From CAVUBL01 sp963837945 (GTDB lineage: Bacteria; Acidobacteriota; Thermoanaerobaculia; Multivoradales; DATKCC01): a stretch of 64,000 bases of DNA. The number at the start of each line of letters is the position of its first letter. Within the stretch, counting starts at the first letter, position 1. Below, one piece after another: positions 32,738 to 45,400 of this stretch. Position numbers and translations under genes: made by a program. The stretch lies in NCBI GenBank assembly GCA_963837945.1, contig CAWIQD010000030.1, positions 142,705 through 206,704 on the forward strand. The letters are read 5' to 3'. The notes under the pieces were generated by a model. The model worked only from the letters and a program-made list of their open reading frames with translations. It had not been told where the DNA came from and did no database searches.

Positions 32738-33295
32738 ATGGCCACCCTCGAGCAAGGCGAGACCGGAGACCTCCGGCTCCGCCCGGCCATACCCTCCGAC
32801 GCCGAGTGGCTCAAACGCTGGCGCGAGGAGTGGAGCGTACGCCGGTTCCAGCCCCTCCACGACCTCTCGGTCGCTCAGCTGCGCTCGGACGTCGCCGCCC
32901 AACGCATGCGCGACCTCTACCGCGGCCGGGGCGAGAAGTTCCAGTGGATCATCGAGGAGGACGCCGCGCCGGCCGGCTGGATCACCCTGGTGGTCTCGAA
33001 CTGGGAGCACGGCCTGGCCGAGGTGGGCTACGCTCTGGCGACCGAGCGCCAGGGCCGCGGCGTGATGACCCGCGCCCTGGTGATGCTGGTCGCCGACCTC
33101 TTCGGGCAGACCGGGCTCGAGCGCGTCGAGGCGCGGTGCGCGATCGACAACGCCGCCTCGAAGCGGGTGCTCGAGAAGGCCGGCTTCCGCCACGAGGGCG
33201 TCCTGCGGAGCTACTTCCGGCTTCACGGCCGCCGGGTGGACAACCACCTGTACGCGATCCTCAAGGACGACTGGCTGGCCGCCGGCCGCCGGTAG
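32738..33295 (+). CDS. GNAT family N-acetyltransferase (RimJ/RimL-like)
   Basis: 185 aa. Acetyl-CoA motif region Y-A-L-A-T-E-R-Q-G-R-G-V-M-T-R-A, then E-A-R-C-A-I-D-N-A-A-S-K-R-V-L-E-K-A-G-F-R-H-E-G, as in the RimJ/RimL/SpeG branch that acetylates protein N-termini or small amines. The substrate is not predictable. Single gene. Confidence 0.88.
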   Translation: MATLEQGETGDLRLRPAIPSDAEWLKRWREEWSVRRFQPLHDLSVAQLRSDVAAQRMRDLYRGRGEKFQWIIEEDAAPAGWITLVVSNWEHGLAEVGYALATERQGRGVMTRALVMLVADLFGQTGLERVEARCAIDNAASKRVLEKAGFRHEGVLRSYFRLHGRRVDNHLYAILKDDWLAAGRR

Positions 33296-33319
33296 ATCGG
33301 ATCGCCCCCTCTCCCTCGA

Positions 33320-33437
33320 TCCGTCTCCCTCCCTCGCGGGGGGCGAGGGACGCCCCCTCGCCATCTATGACCGCCCCCCTCACCCCGATCCCTCTCCCAC
33401 CCTCGCGGGGAGGCGAGGGACGCCCCCGCCCCATCTA
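33320..33437. repeat. Two copies of a CCCTCGC hairpin repeat between convergent genes
   Basis: Hairpins CCCTCGC-GGGG-GGCGAGGG (33331-33349) and CCTCGC-GGGGA-GGCGAGG (33401-33419), each followed by GACGCCCCC. They may serve as terminators for the convergent GNAT and uvrD genes. Confidence 0.6.
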
Positions 33438-33477
33438 GCGGGTCACAAGCTTACTCGCTCGATCCCGATCTGTGCAG

Positions 33478-35739
<2,262 letters not shown>

Positions 35740-36030
35740 GGGGGGACAGTCTCTCCGAGGAGAGGGGGGATCCGCAACCGCGGCGAGCACCGCCCGGCCG
35801 CCCGGAGGAACCGGCCAAGAATTTCTTCGTCTTTTTTTTCGAGTTCGGGAATGTGCCGGCCCTGTCCGAGGTTTTGGCGGTCGGTTCGCGAGATCGTCGC
35901 CGGACAGCGTGTCCGGAGCTCGCGACTTCTCGGCGTGGGCGAAACGCGCCCCCGCCTACAGCACCGAGTCGGAAGGTACGGATTTTTCGTCTCCGACCCG
36001 AGTCTGAGGACAAGTTAGGAGAACGAGAAA
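35740..36030. other. Divergent uvrD / cold-shock intergenic region with possible structured leader
   Basis: 291 nt. Contains a run of eight T's (near 35830), a hairpin CCGGACA..TGTCCGG (about 35902-35918), and a second possible stem GTCGGA...TCCGAC (about 35971-36000) shortly before the cold-shock RBS TTAGGAG. Long structured leaders are usual for cold-shock genes, but I cannot show this one acts as a thermosensor. Confidence 0.45.
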
Positions 36031-36237
36031 ATGAGTACCACCGGCATCGTGAAGTGGTTCAACGACACCAAGGGCTTCGGCTTCATCACGCCCGAGGACG
36101 GCGGCAAGGATTGCTTCGTCCATCACACCGCCATTCAGGGCAGCGGCTTCAAAAGCCTCAACGAAGGCGATCGGGTCGAGTTCGACGTGGTGCAGGGCCA
36201 GAAGGGCCCCGCCGCCGAGAACGTCCGCAAGGTCTGA
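36031..36237 (+). CDS. cspA: Cold-shock protein, CspA family
   Basis: 68 aa. G-I-V-K-W-F-N-D-T-K-G-F-G-F-I-T (RNP1) and D-C-F-V-H-H-T-A-I (RNP2); single OB-fold RNA chaperone. The usual F-V-H-F/H position is present. RBS TAGGAG 9 nt before the ATG. Followed by a strong terminator. As in other csp genes the leader is long. Confidence 0.96.
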   Translation: MSTTGIVKWFNDTKGFGFITPEDGGKDCFVHHTAIQGSGFKSLNEGDRVEFDVVQGQKGPAAENVRKV

Positions 36238-36263
36238 AACCCGCTTCACACGCTGTAGGAACC

Positions 36264-36306
36264 ACGGCCCGCTTCGAGGAATCGAAGCGGGCCGTCGGCT
36301 TTTGGG
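36264..36306 (+). terminator. Rho-independent terminator of the cold-shock gene
   Basis: 14-bp stem ACGGCCCGCTTCGA (36264-36277), loop GGAA, TCGAAGCGGGCCGT (36282-36295), then CGGCTTTTGG. Confidence 0.88.
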
Positions 36307-36386
36307 GAGGGCGAGCGGCGGCCGGCGGCGCATTCGCCTGGACGTTGGCCGAAGACGGTCCGTAGATCCGGAAAAGGAGAGCTCTC

Positions 36387-36944
36387 ATGCGTCGCATCGC
36401 CGTGCTCGCCGCCGCCACCCTCGGCTTCGCTCTGCTGCTCGTCCAGGGCGCACCTCGAACCGCCGCCGACAGCCCCTCCGAGGTCGTGGTGGCCAACTTC
36501 CCCGAGGTCCAGAGAGTCGCGGGAAGCGTGTCGGTGGCGGGGCCGGTCCCGCACTCCAGCCTGGTCCGCAAGCTCGGCGTGGTCGTGCCGCCGGTCGAGC
36601 GCTCGGCGACGACCGGGCTGGTCGAGGCGGGCACCGTCGACGCCGCCGGGTTCACCCACGCGGTGCTCGGTCTGCGCGGCGAGGTGCAGGGCAACCTGCT
36701 GCGCGAAGGGGTGGTCGGGGCGGTGCTGGTGCCGGACGAGGAGCCGGTGGTCAAGTCGCTCCTCGAGCAGGGGCGCTACGAGTTCCCGGTGGAGGTCCGG
36801 GCGAAGGTGCTCAAGGACGCTCGCGGCTACTTCTCCTCCGACCAGCCCCGCCAGGTGCTCGGCTTCCCTCGCTACCGCGTGTTCCTCTACAACAGCTCGG
36901 ACCGAGCGGTGAACGCGGACCTCTACGTCTATCTGACCGATTGA
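36387..36944 (+). CDS. Secreted protein of unknown function
   Basis: 185 aa. A signal peptide (about 1-27, A-A-D cut region) then a beta-rich soluble domain: V-V-V-A-N-F-P-E-V-Q-R-V-A-G-S-V-S-V, a G-L-V-E-A-G-T-V region, and Y-R-V-F-L-Y-N-S-S-D near the end. No catalytic motif or cysteines. AAAGGAGA precedes the ATG. I do not recognise the family. The 175-nt gap that follows contains no gene I can support, though one minus-strand frame (Y-D-E-E-A-R-R-R-L-R-D-L-A-G-E-L) looks protein-like. Confidence 0.7.
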   Translation: MRRIAVLAAATLGFALLLVQGAPRTAADSPSEVVVANFPEVQRVAGSVSVAGPVPHSSLVRKLGVVVPPVERSATTGLVEAGTVDAAGFTHAVLGLRGEVQGNLLREGVVGAVLVPDEEPVVKSLLEQGRYEFPVEVRAKVLKDARGYFSSDQPRQVLGFPRYRVFLYNSSDRAVNADLYVYLTD

Positions 36945-37119
36945 TCGCGTCGCCCGCCCCGGGCGACCGACTCACTCGGCGGGAGGGGCTCGACGCCGGT
37001 GAGCTCCCCGGCGAGGTCGCGAAGCCGGCGGCGGGCCTCCTCGTCGTAGGCCTGGTCGTCCCCGACCGTTGCCCCCGTTTCCCCACGATGCAGGTCGGAT
37101 GCCGGCAGGCTCCCGTCCC

Positions 37120-38682
37120 TCAGGCGTTCTTGCCCACCTGGAGGGCCCGCCAGGAGCGCCCTTCCCGCTCGAGGAGGTCGTGCGAGCGGTCCGGGCCCCA
37201 GGTTCCGGCGCGGTAGTTCGGCAGGTCGTCCGGCGGGCCGCTCTCGTGGCGCTCGACGATCGGGTCGACGATCGACCAGGCCTGGTCGATCCAGTCGGCG
37301 CGGGCGAACAGGGTCTGGTTGCCCTGCATGACGTCGAGCAGCAGCCAGGCGTAGGCCCGGGGCGGCGAGCCCCCGCCGAAGGCGTCGGCGTACAGGAAGC
37401 GCGAGGTCACCGGCGTCAGGCGGATGTCCGGGCCCGGCTGCTTGGCGATGAAGGTCTGGAGGATTCCCTCCTGGGGCTGGAGCCGGAAGACCAGCACGTT
37501 CTTGCGGATGGGGCGGTCCTCCTCGAGCGGGAACATCAAGTGCGGCGTCGGCTTGAAGAACACCGCCACCTCGGTGAGCTTGCGGGCCAGGCGCTTGCCG
37601 GTGCGCAGGTAGAACGGCACCCCGGCCCAGCGCCAGCTGTCGAGCTCCAGGCGCAGGGCGGCGAAGGTCGGCGTGGTCGACGCGTCGTCGACGCCCTTCT
37701 CGGCCCGGTAGCCGGGCACCTCCTCGCCTTCGACCACGCCCGGGCCGTACTGACCGAGCACGCAGTCCTCGGCGGCGAGGCGGCGGACCGAGCGCAGCAC
37801 CTTGACCGTCTCGTCGCGCAGCGAGGCGCCGTCGAAGTAGACCGGCGGGTCGACCGCCGTCATGCACAGGAGCTGGAGGAGGTGGTTCTGGACCATGTCC
37901 CGCACCACGCCGGTCTTCTCGTAGAACCTGGCGCGCGTGCCGATGCCGATGTCCTCGGAGGCGGTGATCTGGACGTGGTCGATGAAGTCCCGGTTCCAGA
38001 TCGGCTCGAAGGCCGGGTTGGCGAACCGGAAGACGAGCATGTTCTGGACCGTCTCCTTGCCCAGGTAGTGGTCGATCCGGTAGATCTGCTCCTCGTCGAA
38101 AGCGGAGCGCAGCTCGCGGTCGAGGGCCCGGGCCGAAGCGCGGTCCTCGCCGAACGGCTTCTCGATCACCAGCCGGCGCCAGTCACCGTCGTCCGAATGG
38201 TCGCTCGAGCGCCGGGCGAGCCCCGAGTCACCGAGCTTCCCGGCGATGGTCCCGAAGAGCGAAGGCGGGGTCGCGAGATGGAAGAAGGCGTTGCCCGGGA
38301 TGCCGTGCTCGTCGCGGAGCTCCTCGATCCGGCCGCCGAGCCGCTCGTAGTCCTCGGTGGTCGTCAGATCGCCCGCCTGGTAGTGGATCCGGGGCGCGAG
38401 CCGGTCCCACACCCGGCGGTCGAAGTCGCAGCCCTCCTCGACCGCCTGGCGCATCCGGCGGCGGAACTCCTCGTCGCTCCACTCGGAGCGCGCAAGCCCG
38501 AGGAGCGCGAAGCGGTCGGGCAGGAGGTTTCTCGCCGCGAGCTCGAAGATCGAGGGCAAGAGATCCTTGCGCGTCAGGTCTCCCGAGGCCCCGAAGACGA
38601 CCATCACGCAGGGGTCCGCGGCGACCTCGGGGCTCCCGGAGCGCTCGGCTTCCAGCACGGTCTGCTCGGTGTGGGCCGTCAT
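37120..38682 (-). CDS. zwf: Glucose-6-phosphate 1-dehydrogenase
   Basis: 520 aa. NADP site V-V-F-G-A-S-G-D-L-T-R-K-D-L-L-P, substrate motif Y-R-I-D-H-Y-L-G-K-E-T-V-Q-N (catalytic His), and R-W-A-G-V-P-F-Y-L-R-T-G-K. First step of the oxidative pentose-phosphate pathway. Last gene of the glk-fbp-pgl-tal/pgi-gnd-zwf operon; its ATG (38680-38682) lies 1 nt after the gnd stop. Confidence 0.97.
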   Translation of the reverse strand: MTAHTEQTVLEAERSGSPEVAADPCVMVVFGASGDLTRKDLLPSIFELAARNLLPDRFALLGLARSEWSDEEFRRRMRQAVEEGCDFDRRVWDRLAPRIHYQAGDLTTTEDYERLGGRIEELRDEHGIPGNAFFHLATPPSLFGTIAGKLGDSGLARRSSDHSDDGDWRRLVIEKPFGEDRASARALDRELRSAFDEEQIYRIDHYLGKETVQNMLVFRFANPAFEPIWNRDFIDHVQITASEDIGIGTRARFYEKTGVVRDMVQNHLLQLLCMTAVDPPVYFDGASLRDETVKVLRSVRRLAAEDCVLGQYGPGVVEGEEVPGYRAEKGVDDASTTPTFAALRLELDSWRWAGVPFYLRTGKRLARKLTEVAVFFKPTPHLMFPLEEDRPIRKNVLVFRLQPQEGILQTFIAKQPGPDIRLTPVTSRFLYADAFGGGSPPRAYAWLLLDVMQGNQTLFARADWIDQAWSIVDPIVERHESGPPDDLPNYRAGTWGPDRSHDLLEREGRSWRALQVGKNA

Positions 38683-38683
38683 C

Positions 38684-39607
<924 letters not shown>

Positions 39608-39632
39608 GGCGAACAACCTCCTTCCGGGTGCT

Positions 39633-42458
39633 TCACGTGAGCTCGTCGACGAGGGCTTCCAGGCCGGCGGCCGGGTCGCCTTCCAGGTGGACCCGCATCA
39701 CCCGCCGGCCGTGCTCGGCGAGCGAGCGAAAGTCTCCCAGCGCCTGGGCGCGGAGCAGTGTGGCGAAGCCGTAGCCGGCGTCCGGGATGGTGAGGTCCTC
39801 CTGCTCCGAGCCGGCGGTGAAGAGGAGGTAGACGCCGGAGTCCGGACCGCCCTTGTGGAGCTGGCCGGTCGAGTGGAGGTAGCGCGGGCCGTAGCCGAGG
39901 GTGGTCGCGACGCGGTGCCGGTCGCGCACGGCGCGGCGGAGCTTGGCGAGCGGCCGGTGGCGCTCCGGGGTCCGCCGGAAGTACGGCAGGAGCGCCAGGT
40001 AGTCGCCCTCCCGGAGGCCGTCGAGAAGCCGGCCGACGGCCTCGACCGGCCCGTCTTTGCCGCCCCCGGCCTCGCCGCCGGTCCACACCGCCAGCCTCCC
40101 TCGCTCGGCGGCGGGCGGCGGCTCGTCGAAGCCCCCCTTCTCGCGCCAGACCCCGAGGAGCTCGCGCGTGTTCTCCTTGCTCTCGGTGACGTTCGGCTCG
40201 TCGAACGGGTCGACCCCGAGGATCGCGCCGGCGGTGGCGGTCGCCACCTCCCAGCGGAAGATCTCGGCGCCGAGGTCGAGCCGGTCGTCGAGGGCGATCC
40301 GGACGACCGGATGGCCGGCCTCCTCCAGGTCCCGGAGACGCTGGCGCCGGTCCGGGTCCTGCTCGTCGGCGAGCTCGAGCGCCACGAACACCCGGTCGGA
40401 GCCGTAGTCCTTCGGCGTGCCGAGCGGCTCGCCCTCGACCGGCACCAGGCCGCGGCCCAGCTTGCCCGTGCTCTCGGCGAGGAGCTGCTCGACCCAGTAA
40501 GCGAACGGCGCCACCGGCTCGTCGATCACGAAGGTGACCTTGTCGCGCCCGGTCCGGGCGAGGAGGCCGAGCGCCGCGCCCAGGTGGAGCCCCGGGTTGC
40601 GCTCCGGGGGCACCGCCCCGGCCGAGCTCGCCGCCTGGCGCCCGGCGCGCTCGAGGACCGCACCGAGATCGACACCGAGCAGCGCCATCGGCACCAGGCC
40701 GAAGTTGGAGAGGGCCGAGTAGCGGCCGCCGAAGTCGGGCGGGTTCTCGAACAGGTGCCGGAAGCCCCGGTCGCGGGCCTCCTCGGCGAGCGGGCTCCCC
40801 GGGTCGGTGATCGCCACGAAGCGCCCGCCCGGCTCGGAGCCACCCAGGCGCTCGGCGACGCGGGCGTAGAAGTACCGGTAGAAGCTCAGGGTCTCGGTCG
40901 TGGTGCCCGACTTGCTCGAGACGACGAACAGGGTCCGCTCGAGGTCGATCGCCTCCTCGACCGCGCGGACGGCCTCCGGATCGGTCGAGTCGAGCACCTG
41001 GAGATCGGGCCACCCGCGCTCGGGGCCGAACACCCGGCTCGCGACCTCGGGCCACAGGCTGCTGCCCCCCATGCCCAGGACCACGACGTGGGCCAGGCCC
41101 TCGGACCGGGCGGCGCGGGCGAAGGCCTCCAGCCCGCCGGCCTCGGCACGAAAGGCGGCCGGCGCGTCGAGCCAGCCCAGGCGGCCGGCGATCGCTTCGG
41201 CGGTCGCCTCGTCGTCGGTCCAGAGGGTCGTGTCCCGGGCGTGGAGGCGGCGGCCGAAGCGACGTTCGGCGAGCGCCGCGAGGCCGTCGCCCAGCCCCTT
41301 GCCGGCGTACTCCTGGCGCGTGGCGGCCGCGCCCAGGATCGCCTCGCGCTTCGCCTCGAGGGTCCGCATCAGGTCGTCGTAGGGGGCGACGAACTTCTCC
41401 ATGCCTTCGTTCAGGAGCTGCCAGGTGACGGCGTCGAAGTCGATCCCCACCTCTTCGAGCTCGTCCATCAGGGCGTGCGCCTCGTCGAGCCCCTCGTCGA
41501 CCGTGCCCGGCTCGACCCGGCCGTGGTCGGCGAAGGCGTCGATGGTCGCGTCCGGAAGGGTGTTGACCGTGTCGGGCCCGATCAGCGGCTCGACGTAGCG
41601 CACGTCGCGGTAGAGGGGGTTCTTGGTGCTGGTCGACGCCCAGAGCACCCGCTGGACGCGCGCACCCTTGTCCGCCAGGGCCTGCCAGCGCTCGCCGGAG
41701 AAGATCTCCCGGAAGCTCTGGTAGGCGAGCTTGGCGTTGGCGATCGCCGCCCGCCCGAGGAGCTGCTCGGGACGCGGAGCGTCGCCCGAGCTCACCTCCG
41801 GCTGGATCCGCTGCCCCAACAGGTGATCGACCAGCACGTCGATGCGCGACAGGAAGAAGCTCGCCACCGAGCCGATCCCGGCCACGTCCAGACCCTCGGC
41901 GGCACGGCGCTCGAGGGCGTCGACGTAGGCGTGGGCCACCGCCTCGTAGGCCTCGATCGAGAACAACAGGGTGATGTTGACGTTGATCCCCCGGTAGAGG
42001 CTCTCCTCGATCGCCGGCACCCCGGCCTCGCTGCCCGGGATCTTGATCAGCACGTTGGGCCGGTCGACCGCGTCGAACAGCCGGCGGGCCTCGTCGACGG
42101 TCGCCTCGGTGTCGTGGAGCAGGTAGGGCGAGACCTCGAGGCTCACGAAGCCGTCGGCGCCCTCGGACTCGTCGAAGACCGGGCGCAGCACGTCGCAGGC
42201 GGAGCGCACGTCGTCGACCGCCAGGCGCTCGTAGATCTCGTCGACCGCGAGGCCCTGGCGCACCAGCTCCTCGATCTGCTCGTCGTAGGCCGCGCCCCCC
42301 GAGATCGCCTGGTCGAAGATCTTGGGGTTGGAGGTGACGCCCCGCAGGCCCGCCTCGCGCACCCGGCGCTCGAGAGCGCCGTCGCGGAGCATGGTGCGGG
42401 TGAGGTTGTCCAGCCAGTAGCTCTGACCGTGCTCGTGGAGTGCGATCAACGGGTTCAT
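39633..42458 (-). CDS. tal-pgi: Bifunctional transaldolase / glucose-6-phosphate isomerase
   Basis: 941-aa fusion. Residues about 1-365 are transaldolase: G-V-T-S-N-P-K-I-F, N-V-L-I-K-I-P-G (Schiff-base Lys), G-I-N-V-N-I-T-L-L-F-S, W-A-S-T-S-T-K-N-P-L-Y. Residues about 400-941 are phosphoglucose isomerase: V-V-S-S-K-S-G-T-T-T-E-T, and F-V-A-I-T-D-P-G-S-P-L. Fusing the non-oxidative enzyme with Pgi links fructose-6-P output to glucose-6-P for zwf. ATG 42456-42458, overlapping the end of pgl by 4 nt. Confidence 0.94.
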   Translation of the reverse strand: MNPLIALHEHGQSYWLDNLTRTMLRDGALERRVREAGLRGVTSNPKIFDQAISGGAAYDEQIEELVRQGLAVDEIYERLAVDDVRSACDVLRPVFDESEGADGFVSLEVSPYLLHDTEATVDEARRLFDAVDRPNVLIKIPGSEAGVPAIEESLYRGINVNITLLFSIEAYEAVAHAYVDALERRAAEGLDVAGIGSVASFFLSRIDVLVDHLLGQRIQPEVSSGDAPRPEQLLGRAAIANAKLAYQSFREIFSGERWQALADKGARVQRVLWASTSTKNPLYRDVRYVEPLIGPDTVNTLPDATIDAFADHGRVEPGTVDEGLDEAHALMDELEEVGIDFDAVTWQLLNEGMEKFVAPYDDLMRTLEAKREAILGAAATRQEYAGKGLGDGLAALAERRFGRRLHARDTTLWTDDEATAEAIAGRLGWLDAPAAFRAEAGGLEAFARAARSEGLAHVVVLGMGGSSLWPEVASRVFGPERGWPDLQVLDSTDPEAVRAVEEAIDLERTLFVVSSKSGTTTETLSFYRYFYARVAERLGGSEPGGRFVAITDPGSPLAEEARDRGFRHLFENPPDFGGRYSALSNFGLVPMALLGVDLGAVLERAGRQAASSAGAVPPERNPGLHLGAALGLLARTGRDKVTFVIDEPVAPFAYWVEQLLAESTGKLGRGLVPVEGEPLGTPKDYGSDRVFVALELADEQDPDRRQRLRDLEEAGHPVVRIALDDRLDLGAEIFRWEVATATAGAILGVDPFDEPNVTESKENTRELLGVWREKGGFDEPPPAAERGRLAVWTGGEAGGGKDGPVEAVGRLLDGLREGDYLALLPYFRRTPERHRPLAKLRRAVRDRHRVATTLGYGPRYLHSTGQLHKGGPDSGVYLLFTAGSEQEDLTIPDAGYGFATLLRAQALGDFRSLAEHGRRVMRVHLEGDPAAGLEALVDELT

Positions 42459-43249
42459 GGTGCGGTCCCTTCCGCCGCGCTCGGGGCGCGGCACATCGAG
42501 GTGAGCGTGTCGCCGGCGAGGCGGCCGGCCGCCGCCTCGTCGACCAGCCAGGCGAGCTCGCCGCCGTCCGGCCGGACTCCGGCTGCCGGCAGCGCGTCCG
42601 GCGGCTCCTCGCCCGCGAGCACCCGCGAGAGCGCCTCGGCCTTGCCGGCGCCGGCGATCAGGAAGAGGACCCGCCGGGCGGCGTTGATCGCCGGCAGGGT
42701 GAGGGTGATCCGCGGATGCGCCAGATGCTCCGGCGCGCAGGAGGAGACCAGGCGCGCGGTCTCCGCGAGCGCCGGGCAGCCGGGCATGAGCGAGGCGGTG
42801 TGGCCGTCCTCGCCGAGCCCGAGGAGGACGAGATCGAAGCGCGGGCGCTCGGTGCCGCGCCCCGCGCCGGCGGCGAGGCCGAACCAGCGCTCGAGCGTCT
42901 CCTCGTAGGCCGCGGCCGACGCCTCGGCCGAGCCTCGCCCGGTCGGCACCGGGTGGACGTTGGCCGCCGGCACCGGGGCGCCGGCGAGCAGGGTCTCGCG
43001 GACCATCCGGTAGTTGCTGTCCGGGTGGTCGGGCGGCACCAGGCGCTCGTCACCCCAGAAGAGGTGGACCCGCGCCCACTCGACGGCGGCGGTTGCGGCG
43101 AGGAGGCGGTAGGTCGCGGCCGGGGTGTGGCCGCCCGCCAGGGCCACCGCGAAGCGTCCGTGCGCCGCGATCGAAGCGCGCGCCGCGTCGACGAACCGGG
43201 CGGCCGCCGCCTCGGCCAGGGCCTCCGGGTCGGGGTGGACTTCGATCAC
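42455..43249 (-). CDS. pgl: 6-phosphogluconolactonase
   Basis: 264 aa, DevB/SOL family. V-A-L-A-G-G-H-T-P, F-W-G-D-E-R-L-V-P-P-D-H-P-D-S-N-Y, L-L-G-L-G-E-D-G-H-T-A-S-L (catalytic His). Second step of the oxidative branch. GTG start 43247-43249 overlaps the fbp stop; the 3' end overlaps tal-pgi. Confidence 0.94.
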   Translation of the reverse strand: MIEVHPDPEALAEAAAARFVDAARASIAAHGRFAVALAGGHTPAATYRLLAATAAVEWARVHLFWGDERLVPPDHPDSNYRMVRETLLAGAPVPAANVHPVPTGRGSAEASAAAYEETLERWFGLAAGAGRGTERPRFDLVLLGLGEDGHTASLMPGCPALAETARLVSSCAPEHLAHPRITLTLPAINAARRVLFLIAGAGKAEALSRVLAGEEPPDALPAAGVRPDGGELAWLVDEAAAGRLAGDTLTSMCRAPSAAEGTAP

Positions 43250-44265
43250 GCCGCCTCCCGGGAGACGAAGCGCTCGAAGGCCGCCACCTCGCGGCGGCTG
43301 CCCAGGGCCACCGGCACCGGCTGGTGGAGCGACTCGGCTTCGAGCTCCAGGATCGGCCGCCGGCCGTCGCTCGCGGCCCCGCCCGCCGCCGCCAGCACGA
43401 AGGCGAGGGGAGCCGCCTCGTAGAGCAGGCGGATCTTGCCTTCCGGGTGCTCGCGGTCGGCCGGATAGCAGTAGATCCCCCCCTCGAGGAGGATGCGATG
43501 GAGATCGGCCACCAGGGCGCCGGTGTAGCGCAGGCTGTAGGGGTGGCGAGCGCCGCTGCCGGGGTCGTTCAGGTGCTCGAGGAACCGGCCGATCGCCGGC
43601 TCCCAGCGGTCGGCGTTGCCGGTGTTGATCGAGTAGGTCTCGCCGTGCTCGGGACACCGGATGCCGGGATGGGAGAGGAGGAACTCCCCCACCGACGGGT
43701 CGAGCGTGAAGCCGTCGGCCCCCTCGCCCAGGGTGTAGACCAGGACGGTCGCCGGGCCGTAGAGCACGTAGCCCGCCGCCACGCGCGGCGCGCCGGAGAG
43801 GATCTCGCCGGCGACGTCGGTGCAGGGGCCCGTCGCGGGACGCCGGTGGACGGCGAAGATCGTGCCGACGCTCGCGCCCGTCTCGACATTGCCCGAGCCG
43901 TCGACCGGATCGATCGCCAGCAGGTAGGACGAGCTCTCCTCGCAGCTCTGGATCCGCGGCTCGTCGAGCTCCTCCGAGACCACCGCGGCGACCTCGGGCA
44001 CGTCGGACAGCGCCGCGAGGAAAGCCCGGTTGGCGAACAGGTCGAGCTCTTTCTGGGCGTCGCCGCTGGCGTTGGTCGTGCCGGCGGCGCCCAGGCGCCC
44101 GGCCAGGGCCGCGCGACGGGCCTCGCGCGCCACCACCTTGGCGGCGAAGGCGACCTGACCCAGGAGGACGCCGAGGTCCCGGTCCGCACCGGCCTCGGCG
44201 GCCCGTGCGGTGACGTGGCGCGGCAAGGTCACGGCGCGCGCCAGCTCGAGGGCCGGATCGCTCAT
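43246..44265 (-). CDS. fbp: Fructose-1,6-bisphosphatase class I
   Basis: 339 aa. I-D-P-V-D-G-S-G-N-V (metal loop, usually D-P-L-D-G-S-S-N), V-G-T-I-F-A-V, Y-V-L-Y-G-P-A-T, S-L-R-Y-T-G-A-L-V-A-D-L-H-R, and L-L-Y-E-A-A-P-L-A-F. The gluconeogenic phosphatase also resets triose carbon for cyclic pentose-phosphate flow. ATG 44263-44265 overlaps the glk stop. Confidence 0.94.
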   Translation of the reverse strand: MSDPALELARAVTLPRHVTARAAEAGADRDLGVLLGQVAFAAKVVAREARRAALAGRLGAAGTTNASGDAQKELDLFANRAFLAALSDVPEVAAVVSEELDEPRIQSCEESSSYLLAIDPVDGSGNVETGASVGTIFAVHRRPATGPCTDVAGEILSGAPRVAAGYVLYGPATVLVYTLGEGADGFTLDPSVGEFLLSHPGIRCPEHGETYSINTGNADRWEPAIGRFLEHLNDPGSGARHPYSLRYTGALVADLHRILLEGGIYCYPADREHPEGKIRLLYEAAPLAFVLAAAGGAASDGRRPILELEAESLHQPVPVALGSRREVAAFERFVSREAA

Positions 44266-45260
44266 CGCCTCTCCTCCTTGTACCGCGCGGCGACCCGCGC
44301 CGCGCCGCGCAGGGCCGCCTTGTCGTCGAGGATCACTCGCACCGGGACCGGCTCGAGCAGGTCGCGCATCCGGCCCTTGGCGAGGAACCTCTCCATGAAC
44401 GCCCCGCCGGGGGCCGCGAGCACCTCCCGGATCTCCGGGGCGATGCCCCCGCCGACCCAGACGCCGCCGGTTGCCAGCACCTTCAGCGCGAGGTTGCCGG
44501 CCTCGGCTCCCAGCAGACGGCAGAAGCGGTCCAGGCTGTCGGTGCAGACCTCGCAGGAGCCGGCGAGGGCCGCGCGGCTGATGGCGGGGGCGGCCTCGTC
44601 GCCCGGCGCGAGCTCCGCGACCGGGCAGCCGGCGCCGGCGCCGCCCCGGCGCACGCACAGGAAGCGATGGATCGCCTCGAGGCCCGGTCCGGAGGCCACC
44701 CGCTCCCAGCTCACGTGATCGTGCTCGCGAGCGAGGTAGGCGAGGAGGTCGCGCTCGAGCTCGTCGCCGGGGGCGAAGTCGGCGTGGCCTCCTTCGGTCG
44801 CGAAGGGCCGGTGCTCGGAGCCGTCCCAGAAGAGCCCGGCCTCGCCCAGGCCGGTGCCGGCGGCGATCAGCGCCCGGTTGCCGCGGGCGTCCCCGCCGGC
44901 CCCCGGGTGGACGGTCTCCACGGCGTCGGGGGCGAGGATCGCCACGCTCCACGCCGCGGCCTCGAGGTCGTTGATCACCGCCACCGGCACCCCCAGGTCC
45001 TCGCCCAGGGAACGCTCGTCGACCACCCAGGGAAGGTTCGTGGCGCGCACGTGGCCCTCGTGGACCGGTCCGGCGACGCCGAAGCACGCGGCCTCGAAGG
45101 CGGCGTCCCGCTCGTCGACGAAGCGGTGCACCAGGCTCGCCAGGTCGTCGTGCTCCGGGCTCGAGTACTCCGCCTCGTCGGCGATCCGGTGATCGTCCGA
45201 AGAGTCGACCAGGGCCAGACGGGTGTGGGTGCCGCCGATGTCGCCCGCCAGGATTCGCAT
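44262..45260 (-). CDS. glk: Glucokinase
   Basis: 332 aa, E. coli-type Glk. L-A-G-D-I-G-G-T-H-T-R-L-A-L phosphate loop, V-A-G-P-V, N-D-L-E-A-A-A (catalytic Asp), A-A-G-T-G-L-G-E-A-G-L, E-G-G-H-A-D-F-A-P. Makes glucose-6-P, the substrate of zwf encoded four genes later in the same operon. Follows a repeat array behind tkt. Confidence 0.94.
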   Translation of the reverse strand: MRILAGDIGGTHTRLALVDSSDDHRIADEAEYSSPEHDDLASLVHRFVDERDAAFEAACFGVAGPVHEGHVRATNLPWVVDERSLGEDLGVPVAVINDLEAAAWSVAILAPDAVETVHPGAGGDARGNRALIAAGTGLGEAGLFWDGSEHRPFATEGGHADFAPGDELERDLLAYLAREHDHVSWERVASGPGLEAIHRFLCVRRGGAGAGCPVAELAPGDEAAPAISRAALAGSCEVCTDSLDRFCRLLGAEAGNLALKVLATGGVWVGGGIAPEIREVLAAPGGAFMERFLAKGRMRDLLEPVPVRVILDDKAALRGAARVAARYKEERR

Positions 45261-45400
45261 GATCTAGGGAAGCTCCGCCTCAAACCGACGAGGCGCCTGA
45301 AGCGTCTCCGGCACCACGGGCCGCTGGTCCCCCGCCCACGCCGACCGCTCACGGCTGCGCTCCTCGGAACGGCTACTCCAGACCGCCAGATTCATCGGAT

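Noticed and set aside
36945..37119. Possible small minus-strand gene after zwf
   Set aside because: The frame has protein-like helices but no usable start codon or RBS, so I did not call it.
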